Below, piece by piece: positions 21,659-30,290 of a stretch of 37,324 nucleotides of DNA. The notes beneath the pieces are model-generated. The model was not told the DNA's origin and searched no databases. It was given only the letters and a program-made list of their open reading frames with translations. Origin of the DNA: an uncultured Mycoplasmatota bacterium (lineage in GTDB: Bacteria; Bacillota_I; Bacilli_A; RF39; UBA660); assembly GCA_945919295.1 (NCBI GenBank), contig CAMEJC010000008.1:1-37324 (forward strand). Direction: 5' to 3'. Numbering within the stretch: position 1 is the first letter of the stretch; each line of letters opens with the position of its first letter. The translations under genes and the position numbers were made by a program.

Positions 21659-22002
21659 TTTTTTACATCACTTTTAGTTCCTTCAACAATAGCCTCATTT
21701 AATTTTTTAGCACTCTTTTCTATTCCTGCTTTTGTTATAATTCTTCCAACTTGCTTTTGAGTTAAGAAAGGTTCATTTAATCCTTCTTCATCATTTTTGA
21801 TATCTATTGCCTCATTCATCATAAGAGCAAGACCAAATATTAATGCCTTAACATTTACTTCTCCTGATTTTCCATCAGTTAATTCTCCCCATTTTTCAAG
21901 AGTTCCATATTCCTCTTGTATATCTTGCATTACATTTAAATTGAATATTAATTGATACTTTTTATCTTCTACTTCTAAATCGAATTTATAATCTTTAATC
22001 AT
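21652..22002 (-). CDS. Tail assembly chaperone (gpG-type)
   Basis: A 116-residue helical protein (MIKDYKFDLEVEDKKYQLIFNLNVMQDIQEEYGTLEKW, in parts) in the standard place between the major tail protein and tape measure. It matches the small tail chaperones of siphoviruses. Close to its stop (VKNA) the sequence GTA AAA AAC contains the canonical -1 slippery heptamer A AAA AAC in the correct phase, so a minority of ribosomes should shift to make a longer GT-type product. AAAGAGGTAAAAAA precedes the ATG. Confidence 0.82.
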   Translation of the reverse strand: MIKDYKFDLEVEDKKYQLIFNLNVMQDIQEEYGTLEKWGELTDGKSGEVNVKALIFGLALMMNEAIDIKNDEEGLNEPFLTQKQVGRIITKAGIEKSAKKLNEAIVEGTKSDVKNA

Positions 22003-22024
22003 TTTTTTACCTCTTTTCTTATAT

Positions 22025-22058
22025 AAAAAAAATGGAGTTAAGCATTGTGCCTAACTCC
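22025..22058 (-). terminator. Intrinsic terminator behind the major tail protein gene
   Basis: On the minus strand GGAGTTAGGC and GCTTAACTCC form a 10-bp stem (one G-U pair) with loop ACAAT, followed by A and eight U. It ends part of the transcripts after the major tail gene, which must be made in large excess over the tail chaperones and tape measure downstream. Confidence 0.82.
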
Positions 22059-22123
22059 TTCTAGCAGATTATTTCACTCTTTCTTCGGAATTTATTATTA
22101 ATTAGTTGATTTTTTCTATTAAA

Positions 22124-22690
22124 CTATTTAGTTGATGATTCTGACATCATTCCATTTAAGAAAGCAACTGCCTCTTCTTTTGTATTAAATGTTTTTGATG
22201 AAGACCAAATTCCACTTGATAATTTATTTACAGTTCCTTCAATAGTAGGAGTTTTAAACTCTATACTATCTCCTTTAGTTTGCTCTTCTTGTGAAGGCTC
22301 TGAAAATTTAACTTTTGGTAAGAATTCAACTTTGTATTTATATACTCCATTTACTATCTTAGTTAATATTCTACCAACACCAACATAAGGAGCAATATCT
22401 GTGTCTTTTCTTAACATTTCTCCAGTTTCAGCATTTACTTCATGTCCTAGTAATTCAGCAAATACAGTATCATCATCTTCATCAACTGTTAATGATATTG
22501 TACCTTTTTTGAAAGTATAATCACTTTCTGCTAAACTATCATCTGCATATAATTCAGCAGAATATTTTTCTATTGATACTTTACAATCAATAGCCTTTCC
22601 TAGTGATTTAGGACCTGCATAACTTGTAGTTCCATCTTCTGCCTCAGTTAGAATTGAATACTTAAAGTTATTTAATCCAATTTTAGCCAT
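22124..22690 (-). CDS. Major tail protein (phi13-type)
   Basis: A 188-residue protein opening MAKIGLNNFKYSILTEAEDGTTSY, in parts, typical of the phi13 family of major tail subunits. A SLGKAIDCKVSIEKYSAELYADDSLAE core and TISLTVDEDDDTVFAELLGHE follow. It polymerises into the tail tube. It overlaps the tail-terminator gene by eight bases and is followed by a strong terminator, as expected for a highly expressed structural gene. The end KTFNTKEEAVAFLNGMM is a small extra helix. Confidence 0.85.
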   Translation of the reverse strand: MAKIGLNNFKYSILTEAEDGTTSYAGPKSLGKAIDCKVSIEKYSAELYADDSLAESDYTFKKGTISLTVDEDDDTVFAELLGHEVNAETGEMLRKDTDIAPYVGVGRILTKIVNGVYKYKVEFLPKVKFSEPSQEEQTKGDSIEFKTPTIEGTVNKLSSGIWSSSKTFNTKEEAVAFLNGMMSESSTK

Positions 22691-23033
22691 TATCTATAAA
22701 CCTCTCTTTCTCAAATGTTATGGTCTTATGATATAGTTCTGTATCTTCTTCATACATCTCTTCACTATCTTCAACCCATAACCAGTTATTATTTTTCATT
22801 AATTTTTTTACTTCTTTTATAATATCTAAATAATTACCATCACTAAAAACATCTATATCTACTTTAACTTCACTATACAAATAATCATCATTAGCACTTA
22901 AACTTGGAACTTCACTAATTATAGTCCAAGTAACAAATGTCTTTGATTTGCCTTTATACCTTAAATGCTCTACTGGAATACTTTTATTATTGACTTTAAA
23001 GTTAGTAAAAATAGTTTTTAATTCTTTTTCCAT
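22683..23033 (-). CDS. Tail terminator / minor tail protein (DUF3168-like)
   Basis: A 116-residue alpha/beta protein (MEKELKTIFTNFKVNNKSIPVEHLRYKG, in parts; TFVTWTIISE; VKVDIDVFSDGNYLDIIKEVKKLM). The TYVTW..., D-x-D-x-F and late hydrophobic-strand pattern and the position just before the major tail gene match tail-terminator proteins that cap the tube and join it to the head. Family named from position and pattern, not from an active site. Confidence 0.68.
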   Translation of the reverse strand: MEKELKTIFTNFKVNNKSIPVEHLRYKGKSKTFVTWTIISEVPSLSANDDYLYSEVKVDIDVFSDGNYLDIIKEVKKLMKNNNWLWVEDSEEMYEEDTELYHKTITFEKERFIDNG

Positions 23034-23441
23034 TTAATCACCTTTTATATATTTATCTTGAACTGACTTCATAGCCTGTTCTATTTCTTTCTTTTTAAAA
23101 GACTTTCTAAGAAAAGGCTTTTTAGCCTCTCCTCTTGAAGTACCATACTCCCTAGCCATTGCTTTTAATGGAATAGGAACTCCTTTTTCATCATATCCAT
23201 AGAAACCTATATGAACATTAATACCATCATCACTAGGAGTTTTATAAACTTTAGTTATTTTTAAGCCTTTATCTAATGACTTTGTAGTTTTAAAAGCACT
23301 TGACATATTACTTTTGATATTTTTATAAACAACTTCTGCTCCTGCTTTAGTCATTTCTCCAAATATTTTTTCAGTATCATTTCCTATACTTTCAAGTTCT
23401 TTTATTAATTCATTTGGTAATTCACTTTGAAATTTAGCCAT
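23034..23441 (-). CDS. HK97 gp10-like tail completion / neck protein
   Basis: A 135-residue basic protein with the HK97-gp10 pattern: an N-terminal helix (ELIKELESIGNDTEKIFGEMTKAGAEVVYKNIKSNM), then LKITKVYKTPSDDGINVHIGFYG, and the conserved PLKAMAREYGTSRGEAKKPFLRKSFKKKE, read in parts. It takes part in building the head-tail neck. It starts on the stop of the head-closure gene (one-base overlap). Confidence 0.78.
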   Translation of the reverse strand: MAKFQSELPNELIKELESIGNDTEKIFGEMTKAGAEVVYKNIKSNMSSAFKTTKSLDKGLKITKVYKTPSDDGINVHIGFYGYDEKGVPIPLKAMAREYGTSRGEAKKPFLRKSFKKKEIEQAMKSVQDKYIKGD

Positions 23442-23767
23442 TATTTATCAACTACTTTTGCTTGAATTTCTAATTCTATATTAGCCTCATCAACATTATT
23501 TAAGTATTCTATTGAATAAGTCTTACCATTATATTCAATTAACATATCTCTAGTAATATTTACTTTAGGATATCTAATTGTAAAATTAGTATAAGCCTTT
23601 TCAAAGTCAGTATTATTTGCTATTAGTGTAAATCCTTTTGTAGTTTTTACTTTAGCATAAGTAGAAAGGATGACACTTTTAGTTTTAGTTTTAAAACCTG
23701 CATCATCCTCACTTATAACTATTTTATATATAGATATTTTTCTATTATAATCTCCTGCATTTATCAT
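23441..23767 (-). CDS. Head-tail adaptor / head closure protein (SPP1 gp16-like)
   Basis: A 108-residue beta-barrel-like protein. INAGDYNRKISIYKIV is the usual start of the phage head-tail joining family (x-G-x-l-n-rRI-x-i), followed by strands TYAKVKTTKGFTLI, TNFTIRYPKVNITRDMLIEYNGKTYSI and NIELEIQAKVV. It plugs the portal/connector after packaging. ATGA-type overlap with the connector gene. Confidence 0.78.
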   Translation of the reverse strand: MINAGDYNRKISIYKIVISEDDAGFKTKTKSVILSTYAKVKTTKGFTLIANNTDFEKAYTNFTIRYPKVNITRDMLIEYNGKTYSIEYLNNVDEANIELEIQAKVVDK

Positions 23768-24072
23768 AAATTATTCCTTGTGTGCATATCTAATATAGTC
23801 TGCACTACTTTATTTATGTTTGAACTATCTACATACATAGCCCTATTATCATACATATCTTGACATAAGATATAAACTACAATAATAAAATCTGAGTAAG
23901 TATCAAGAGTTTCTACTCCTTCAACTTCACTAGTTTCAGGTATGCCTGTATAGTTTGAAATATAATTTTTAGCAATTTTTAGATATGTATCTAACTCATT
24001 ATCATCATAGTCATCTAATCTGATATAGTTAGCAATTTCTAAAGAAGTAATATCACTTACTTTTTCTATCAT
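23764..24072 (-). CDS. Head-tail connector protein (HK97 gp6-like)
   Basis: A 102-residue helical protein: IEKVSDITSLEIANYIRLDDYDDNELDTYLKIAKNYISNYTG, in parts, is the standard gp6-like opening (a DD.D...l..yl..A...i..yTG pattern), followed by a helix with VVYILCQDMYDNRAM. Rings of this protein dock under the portal. AGGAGGTTAAA precedes the ATG. Confidence 0.82.
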   Translation of the reverse strand: MIEKVSDITSLEIANYIRLDDYDDNELDTYLKIAKNYISNYTGIPETSEVEGVETLDTYSDFIIVVYILCQDMYDNRAMYVDSSNINKVVQTILDMHTRNNL

Positions 24073-24113
24073 TTTAACCTCCTTCTTTGGAGTGCCTTAA
24101 CAATTTATTTTAA

Positions 24114-25277
24114 TTAAGCATCTGCTGAGCCACTTACTGCAACTGCAAGTTTTTGAGTGTCTTCAACTTTAGCATCAATTTCACCCCAAGCAACAACTCC
24201 AATTGCGTGTTGTGCTGCAAATAATTCATTAAGAATTTGAATTTCAGATGTTTCACTTTCTTTAACTGCTAATCCACTAAAATCACCATATATAATAACT
24301 GGTTTAGATGCAGTTCCTAAAGCAGTTAAATTATCAGAACAATATACATCTTTTCCTAGTAATGTATAACCCCATTTAGCAGATAAATCTCTATTTAATA
24401 GATAATTTCCATCACTATCTTTTAATTTTCTAATAGCAGTTCTAGTTTTCTTATTCATAACGAATATAGCATCTGCTTGATATACATCTGGAATTAATTC
24501 TTGTAAGTCAATTAATTCATCAGCAGTAATACTTGACTTTTTAGCAAGAGCAAGTTTCATATTTGTACTATCATAAGAACCTATAATACCAGATACTTTG
24601 CTAGTAGTACCATTTAACAATTCACCTTCAATAAATTTAGCAATTTTCTTTGCCATTTTATTAATTACCCAATTAGTTAAATTAAAATCACTATTTCTTA
24701 ATAATGATTTAGATATTTTAGTCAATGCTCCATATAGATAACCAGTTAATTCAATAGTAGCAAATTTGTTACTATGTGAAGTTAAATCAGTAAACTCTGT
24801 AGCATAAGCAACAGTAATGCTATCTGAACTTTCATCTTCTTTAGGAACATTTACAGTACCTGCAATATTATATTTAGTAGCAAGTCTATAAACTGGAGAT
24901 ATTTCTTCTACTTTTTCAATAATTTTATTGATAATAGTTTTAGGAATAACTGCTCCATTATCTCCTTTAGTTAATTGAGTTTCTGCTCTATTTTCAATAC
25001 CAGTAACTTGACTTCTGATATAACCTGCAAATGCCTTAATATCTCTTTCTTCTTCTGTCATTTCTACATCTTTTTTGATTTCTTTTTCTTCCATATTATC
25101 CATTTTATCCTCCCTTTCAATAGTAGCATCTATATTTTGAATTTCTTTTTCTAATTCATCAAACTTAGATACTTCTTCATCAGTCATTGCTCTTTCTTCT
25201 TTTTTAGAAGTTTCAAGTAATGCACTCATTTGACTTTTTAAGTCATTTCTTTTTTCTTCTAATCCTTTTCTATTCAT
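24114..25277 (-). CDS. Major capsid protein (HK97 fold)
   Basis: A 387-residue protein. Residues about 1-95 form a charged coiled coil (the delta/scaffold domain normally removed by the prohead protease). The rest has HK97-fold features: NGAVIPKTIINKIIEKVEEISPVYRLAT, ATIELTGYLYGALTKISKSLLRNSDFNL and NWVINKMAKKIAKFIEGELLNG, read in parts, then KWGYTLLGKDVYCSDNL and IYGDFSGLAVKESETSEIQIL. GGAAGGAAGAAC precedes the ATG. It lies just after protease and portal, the usual order. Confidence 0.9.
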   Translation of the reverse strand: MNRKGLEEKRNDLKSQMSALLETSKKEERAMTDEEVSKFDELEKEIQNIDATIEREDKMDNMEEKEIKKDVEMTEEERDIKAFAGYIRSQVTGIENRAETQLTKGDNGAVIPKTIINKIIEKVEEISPVYRLATKYNIAGTVNVPKEDESSDSITVAYATEFTDLTSHSNKFATIELTGYLYGALTKISKSLLRNSDFNLTNWVINKMAKKIAKFIEGELLNGTTSKVSGIIGSYDSTNMKLALAKKSSITADELIDLQELIPDVYQADAIFVMNKKTRTAIRKLKDSDGNYLLNRDLSAKWGYTLLGKDVYCSDNLTALGTASKPVIIYGDFSGLAVKESETSEIQILNELFAAQHAIGVVAWGEIDAKVEDTQKLAVAVSGSADA

Positions 25278-25318
25278 GTTCTTCCTTCCTTTCTATCTTA
25301 AACAATTTCTTGTTAAGG

Positions 25319-26113
25319 CTATAATTTATTAATTCTCTCTTCATAAGATGAGTAATCTATTTCTCTTTTCTTTTCTTCTTCATCTTTTTTATTGCCACAT
25401 GCTTTCATTTCTTCTTCAACTGGATTATTAGGTATTGTCTCTTTTTCACCAGTACCCATTTTTTCAAGAATTTTATTAACAACTTTTTCAACAATTAATT
25501 CAAGTTCTGCCTCTTTTTTTTCTTCTTCTATCTGTTGGTGTAATTTATCAGTCATTTTATAAACTTCTTCGTGTTTTTCCATAGCATCTTCTTGAATTTC
25601 TTCAATAGTTGCTCTATATTCCATAACCTTTTCACCTTCACTTCTTGCCTCTATGCTTGTACCATAGTAAGCAGGTGATTTAGTATCATCCAATATTGAT
25701 ACTTCTTGCAAATCAATATCAAGTAAAGTTCTTGTTTCAGTTTCTCCTTCTGTTCCAAGTTCATCAGAATTAGGATAAAAGCCAAAACTCCAACCTACTA
25801 ACTTTCCATCTCTTGCTTTTTCAACTACTTCTTTATCAGTAATAGTAACTTCTGCCCTTAAACCAATATTATCTTCTTCAAGTTTTGCAGAACCATCTTT
25901 AGTAGTTGCTAAAACTCTGTTTTTATCGTGATTAAGTAAAACTTTTACATCATCATTTCTTTTTAATGCAGTTCTAAATACTCCTGCCTTAATTCTTTCA
26001 ATAAAAGTTCTAATTTTACCATGCAAAGACTCTTTTATAGGTTTAGAATACCTTTCAATTGCATTGACATATCCTGAGATAAATACGCTATCTTCTCTAA
26101 CTTCTACTTTCAT
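25319..26113 (-). CDS. Prohead protease (HK97 family, U35 type)
   Basis: 264 residues from the ATG at 26113, which follows a strong AGGGGGTGAG; a frame from 26167 would start inside the portal gene. Motifs: FISGYVNAIERYSKPI, RIKAGVFRTALKRNDDVKVLLNHDKNRVLATT (with the catalytic His), ARDGKLVGWSFGFYP (with the Ser) and LLDIDLQEVSILDDTKSPAYYGTSIEAR, read in parts. The C-terminal third is a charged helical extension that may act as scaffold. It matures the capsid by removing the delta domain. Overlaps the portal end by 17 bases. Confidence 0.85.
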   Translation of the reverse strand: MKVEVREDSVFISGYVNAIERYSKPIKESLHGKIRTFIERIKAGVFRTALKRNDDVKVLLNHDKNRVLATTKDGSAKLEEDNIGLRAEVTITDKEVVEKARDGKLVGWSFGFYPNSDELGTEGETETRTLLDIDLQEVSILDDTKSPAYYGTSIEARSEGEKVMEYRATIEEIQEDAMEKHEEVYKMTDKLHQQIEEEKKEAELELIVEKVVNKILEKMGTGEKETIPNNPVEEEMKACGNKKDEEEKKREIDYSSYEERINKL

Positions 26114-27422
26114 TTTTCTCACCCCCTTTTTTGGCATCATTTTCTTCGATTTTAGCGACTTTTTCATTTCCTAATGTATTTATACCTTTTTGACTTAAAT
26201 CTTCTGTATTTTTAAAATTTTGCACATTTTCTTGTGAATTTTGTGCATTTTCTGTATAATTTTCACCCATTTTTACTAATTTATTAGTATTTGGTGTGTA
26301 TATTTCACCAGTTTCAGCATTTAAAAGTACATCTCCTAGACCTAAATTAATCATATCTAAACCTTTAATAGCATCATCATCTTCCATATATCTAATTTCA
26401 TTTCTAGTTTTGAAACCATTTTTAATGGCAATTTGATATGCCTCATATCTCTCTTTTAGACTTCCTTTAAATAATTCTTTAGTATCTGGAGCAAAATAAT
26501 AGGACTTCTTCTCTTTTTCAAGTAAGAAATCCCTATTTAAAGCAGTAGCAAAAGCAGTTGCTATTGGCATTATTGAATTTTTTATAAAATCATCATAACT
26601 ATTTCCAATATGGAATATATCTTTTATTTCACTATTGAAAGTTATGTTCTTCTCATTAATTTCATTTTCTCTTGATGTATTACTTGCCTCTTGGAACTCC
26701 ATCCCATCATTTAAAACAACTGTGTTAGCAGTACCACTATAATAATTCTCCCAAGCAGTTTTTAGTTTTTCTATTCCTTTTTCATCTAATTTCTTATTAG
26801 TTTTAATAAAACCTTTTCTACTTCCTCCTGTTACTGCTAAGTCATAGTCATAGAGAAGTCTTTTATAAGCAGTTTGCAATGCTCTTGATATTTCATTTGT
26901 AAGTCCTATACCACTAGCACCATCTTTAGTATTTCTAAGTAATTTTATAAATTGATAGTCTTTATAAGTATTACCATTTACTAAAATATCATAACTTTTA
27001 TAGATAGGATCATTATTCTTATTGATAGTTATATACTTATCTTCTGTATAAAATAAGCCTTTAAAATTATTTCCTATTTTTTTTATGTAAGCATAACCAC
27101 CCTTACCTAAAAGATAATCTTCACATATTGCTTTTTTAAACTGGAAGCCATCTAATTTATCAGTAGTATCATCATTGATAATTCTTACTCTATCATCATC
27201 AACTTCTTTTGTAACTTTTTTGTCATCATTAGTTGTTTCTTCATACAATTTAAAAGGTATCATAGCAAAAGTATTACAAATTAAATCAACAGAACTACTT
27301 ACAACTGGAATTTCTAGTGCTGATTTTCTATCTATCTCTGAATAACCTATTATTGCTCTTAATAGTGGGTCTTCGATTGATTTTTCATCAATAATAACTT
27401 CTCTTTTCTTAAATATTCCCAT
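26097..27422 (-). CDS. Phage portal protein (HK97-type)
   Basis: A 441-residue portal. The opening MGIFKKREVIIDE and SALEIPVVSSSVDLICNTFAMIPFKLYE, KAICEDYLLGKGGYAYIKK, GLTNEISRALQTAYKRLLYDYDLAVTGGSRKGFI (in parts), and the FHIGNSYDDFIKNSIMPIATAFATALNRDFLLEKEKKSYYFA region with KNGFKTRNEIRYMEDDD are all characteristic. The C-terminal 45 residues are a polar tail rich in Asn/Gln. It forms the dodecameric ring through which DNA is packaged. AAGGAGGTGAAAAA precedes the ATG. Confidence 0.9.
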   Translation of the reverse strand: MGIFKKREVIIDEKSIEDPLLRAIIGYSEIDRKSALEIPVVSSSVDLICNTFAMIPFKLYEETTNDDKKVTKEVDDDRVRIINDDTTDKLDGFQFKKAICEDYLLGKGGYAYIKKIGNNFKGLFYTEDKYITINKNNDPIYKSYDILVNGNTYKDYQFIKLLRNTKDGASGIGLTNEISRALQTAYKRLLYDYDLAVTGGSRKGFIKTNKKLDEKGIEKLKTAWENYYSGTANTVVLNDGMEFQEASNTSRENEINEKNITFNSEIKDIFHIGNSYDDFIKNSIMPIATAFATALNRDFLLEKEKKSYYFAPDTKELFKGSLKERYEAYQIAIKNGFKTRNEIRYMEDDDAIKGLDMINLGLGDVLLNAETGEIYTPNTNKLVKMGENYTENAQNSQENVQNFKNTEDLSQKGINTLGNEKVAKIEENDAKKGGEKNESRS

Positions 27423-27434
27423 TTTTTCACCTCC

Positions 27435-29126
27435 TTAAAATGTTTGACATATAAATCCATCTTCAAATATTATGTCTTGTTGCAATAAATAAGTAGCATT
27501 TATTAAACTTACTACCATATCAACTTTTCCATTTGATTTTTTCTTTGTAACATACCTATTCATATTAGTATCATAAGTACATCTAGCATTTTCAAAATTA
27601 ATTTCTAATAATTTATTTTCTTCATACTCAAATTCTTTATTTACTATTTTTTCATATAATAGTTTAGTTGGTGGATGTAATGTATCACTATGTTGTCTTA
27701 TTTGAATACAATTAATTCCTTCATATTTTCCACCATCTCCATTTTCCCATTTTTGAGCCGAACTTAAAGCATTATATCTATCGTAGCCAAGTGCTTTAAT
27801 ATGAACTCCATATTTTTCTTCTATATGAAATACAAAATCTTCTATAACTCCATAATCAACAGTTTTATTACCACAAGCAATACACTTCATAGCATTTATA
27901 AAACTTCTATAATCAACTTTTTCAAATTGACTTTTCTCATCAATTCTACCTTCAGGAATAAATGCAATAGCCTCTGCTAGTATCTTACCTTCATCTTCTG
28001 CAACCATGCCAACAGAGCAATTATCATTTGTCATTGATAAGTCTACTCCTAAATATACATCTCTATCAGTCCAGTCAATATGATTAACTTTACATTGTAG
28101 CAAGTCATTTATATCAACAAAAGCCTCTGTTCCCATTCCTTGATAAATTATGTTACAATGCTTTGTTAAGAAGTTCTCTCTAGCACTTTCAATAGCAATT
28201 GCTCTCGCTCTTTTCTTTAGTAAGTCTTCCCATATTTCAGGTATTTCTAAAGCAACTGGATTACTTTGTTTTAATATTAAATCATCAGTAGTCCAATTCT
28301 TTGTATCATCAGGCTCATATAGTAGAGCAAAGATTGTTTCATCTTTTTCAAGCCCATCAAGTACCCTTTTAGCATATTTAACTTCATCTTCAAAAGGATT
28401 ATTAATTGTAGGATATTTAGTTGATATTATACATCCTAATTTATTTAAGATATTTAATTGTCCTGACCTCATAGCCTCAATAGCATAAGGATTAGGTAAT
28501 GCTCCAACTTCATCTGCTAAAAATACATTTGGTAGTCTACCATCCATCCTACTATTTGAATAACTTAAAGGTATCATTATAGTATCTTTTAATTTAAAAG
28601 TTATACTATCTCTCAAAATCTTAAATCTAGGCTCTGCATTATGTATGTAAATCAAAGGACTAGACTTTAATGTTTCTTCAATAGCAGTTTTAACTTCTTT
28701 TGATAATGCTCCATCAGGAGCAACTGAGAAAAATCTACTAAACTTAGGTTCTAGTAAAAACAATAATATAAATAATGTTGCTATTGTATAAGTCTTGAAG
28801 TTTTTTCTTGCTATTTCTAGTATTGCAGTTTCATATCTTCTTTTATCAGAATTATCTCTATATACTACTGCTAAAATTGACATATAAAAAAGCCATTGAT
28901 AACCACAAGTACATTCATAAAGACTTTTACCTGCCTTTAGTCCTTTTGGCATATTCAATAACTTTAATATATTCTCTATTTGATTTACTTTTTCTTGATT
29001 AAGATAATACTTTTCATCTTTTCCATCTGCTATTTTGATGAACTCTCTACATTGTTTTTTAACATATTTGGGAACTTCTTTTGTTCGCCATTTTTTAGCA
29101 TATTTATATGCTTTATTATCTAACAT
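27435..29126 (-). CDS. terL: Terminase large subunit
   Basis: A 563-residue packaging motor. The ATPase domain has an ARKNFKT Walker A-type loop (residues about 106-112), NVFLADEVGAL as Walker B (about 200-210) and GCIISTKYPT as coupling motif. The nuclease domain has DVYLGVDLSMTNDN (first acidic residue near 362), VIEDFVFH and a C-terminal NGKVDMVVSLINATYLLQ. It belongs to the Terminase_1/YmfN-like branch found with P27 small subunits. Overlaps the small subunit by seven bases. Confidence 0.92.
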   Translation of the reverse strand: MLDNKAYKYAKKWRTKEVPKYVKKQCREFIKIADGKDEKYYLNQEKVNQIENILKLLNMPKGLKAGKSLYECTCGYQWLFYMSILAVVYRDNSDKRRYETAILEIARKNFKTYTIATLFILLFLLEPKFSRFFSVAPDGALSKEVKTAIEETLKSSPLIYIHNAEPRFKILRDSITFKLKDTIMIPLSYSNSRMDGRLPNVFLADEVGALPNPYAIEAMRSGQLNILNKLGCIISTKYPTINNPFEDEVKYAKRVLDGLEKDETIFALLYEPDDTKNWTTDDLILKQSNPVALEIPEIWEDLLKKRARAIAIESARENFLTKHCNIIYQGMGTEAFVDINDLLQCKVNHIDWTDRDVYLGVDLSMTNDNCSVGMVAEDEGKILAEAIAFIPEGRIDEKSQFEKVDYRSFINAMKCIACGNKTVDYGVIEDFVFHIEEKYGVHIKALGYDRYNALSSAQKWENGDGGKYEGINCIQIRQHSDTLHPPTKLLYEKIVNKEFEYEENKLLEINFENARCTYDTNMNRYVTKKKSNGKVDMVVSLINATYLLQQDIIFEDGFICQTF

Positions 29127-29479
29127 TTAATACCAAGAGCATTAAGGAGTTCATCATCACTCTCAGAACCATCATCATCATTTCTTAGTGATTTTATAAT
29201 CTTGATGAGTGTTGCTACTGTTTGGTTAGCAGATGTACTTGTCTTGTTGTATTCTCCAATAGCAGGATGAGTATATAAATTACCTCTGCCTTTTACATAT
29301 TCTTTGGTCACTAGTGTACCATCTTCATTTATCTTTTTTTCCAATTCATTTAAAATACTAATTTGAACTTGGTATCTTTTAAATGTTGTAATAAAAAAGA
29401 AATTTTGCTCGACACCATGTTCTTCAGCAATTCTTAATATTTCTTGTGCCTGTTCTTTTAAACTCATTTTTTCTTTCAT
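29120..29479 (-). CDS. terS: Terminase small subunit (P27 family)
   Basis: A 119-residue protein with the P27 pattern: a helical N-terminus (EQAQEILRIAEEHG), FKRYQVQISILNELEKKINEDGTLVT, the HPAIGEYNKTSTSANQTVATLIKII region, and an acidic C-terminus (NDDDGSESDDELLNALGI). P27 proteins recognise the packaging site and recruit the large subunit. GGTGATAAT precedes the ATG; the tRNA-like element lies 19 bases upstream. Confidence 0.85.
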   Translation of the reverse strand: MKEKMSLKEQAQEILRIAEEHGVEQNFFFITTFKRYQVQISILNELEKKINEDGTLVTKEYVKGRGNLYTHPAIGEYNKTSTSANQTVATLIKIIKSLRNDDDGSESDDELLNALGIKC

Positions 29480-29497
29480 ATTATCACCTTTTTTATT

Positions 29498-29557
29498 TGG
29501 TGTGACTAGCAGAATCGAACTGCATCTATTACTTGTTTTACCTTAAACTATCATCAC
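29498..29557 (-). ncRNA. tRNA-like element lacking an anticodon arm
   Basis: The minus-strand 60-mer has GTGATGA (29557-29551) pairing with TAGTCAC (29508-29502) except for one G-A mismatch. A perfect D-arm follows (TAGTTTAAGGTAAAACA; stem GTTT/AAAC around AAGGTA). A T-arm GCAG-TTCGATT-CTGC (29523-29509) and an encoded A-CCA end complete it. Only about 11 bases lie between the D- and T-arms, too few for an anticodon arm, and the T-stem has four pairs rather than five. The 5' half overlaps the last codons of the Mom-like gene. It could be a decayed tRNA or a functional tRNA mimic. Confidence 0.5.
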
Positions 29558-30290
29558 ATTTATTATTTCTTTCTTTATATGTTATTTTTTCCCCTTTATA
29601 CATTCTTGCACCAATTTCATCAATTTTACTAAAAGGAATTATTGGAACAGTTAATTTATCTTTACAAGATTTATCTATAAAATATATATATCTTAATTGA
29701 TAACCTGTAATTCTTTTTGCACCACTTAATTCAATCCATTTTTTTATTGAATAAGTTCCACCACTTACATCATATAAGCACTTGCCATTTAATTCTGGTC
29801 TTGGCTGTTTTGGACTACTTTGCAATGTTAATTGATGTATTACTTCACCATTTGGTAATCTGAATAATGCCTCATTCGGTTTTATTGCAGTTAATACAAA
29901 ATTACTTGCTCTATATATTGTACCATCACCACATTGACACCCATCAGCAAATGATATAATCCATTTAATATGAGGTGCATTCTTTTTAATTAATTTTATA
30001 CTTTGACTTATTGCCCTACTTTCACTATTTCTAGGAAGTGCATCATCAAAAGCCATTCTATTTAATTCTAAAAATTCATTCCATTTCGTTTCTTTAACCA
30101 ATCCTATTATTTTAGATTTATCTAAACTAGAACCATAACTCATTACTCCATGTAATCTACCATCTAAAAATACACCAAAATGTAATTTACTATTATTGAC
30201 TACTTTACCACTATAATGATGTTTTTTTATAAATTCATTAGCAATTTTACTTGGTATTACTTTTACAATAATTTCTTTTGCTCTGCCCAT
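29538..30290 (-). CDS. Mom-family DNA adenine modification protein
   Basis: A 250-residue protein of the Mom type, GNAT-fold enzymes that modify adenine in phage DNA and protect it from restriction (known from phage Mu). Supporting stretches: IANEFIKKHHYSGKVV, LHFGVFLDGRLHGVMSYG, ELNRMAFDDALPRNSESRAIS, and PHIKWIISFADGCQCGDGTIYRASNFVLT read in parts. It follows and overlaps a ParB-like gene and precedes terminase, where many phages place a DNA methylase. Family call is from pattern memory; chemistry is known for Mu Mom only. The stop lies within a tRNA-like element. Confidence 0.7.
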   Translation of the reverse strand: MGRAKEIIVKVIPSKIANEFIKKHHYSGKVVNNSKLHFGVFLDGRLHGVMSYGSSLDKSKIIGLVKETKWNEFLELNRMAFDDALPRNSESRAISQSIKLIKKNAPHIKWIISFADGCQCGDGTIYRASNFVLTAIKPNEALFRLPNGEVIHQLTLQSSPKQPRPELNGKCLYDVSGGTYSIKKWIELSGAKRITGYQLRYIYFIDKSCKDKLTVPIIPFSKIDEIGARMYKGEKITYKERNNKCDDSLR

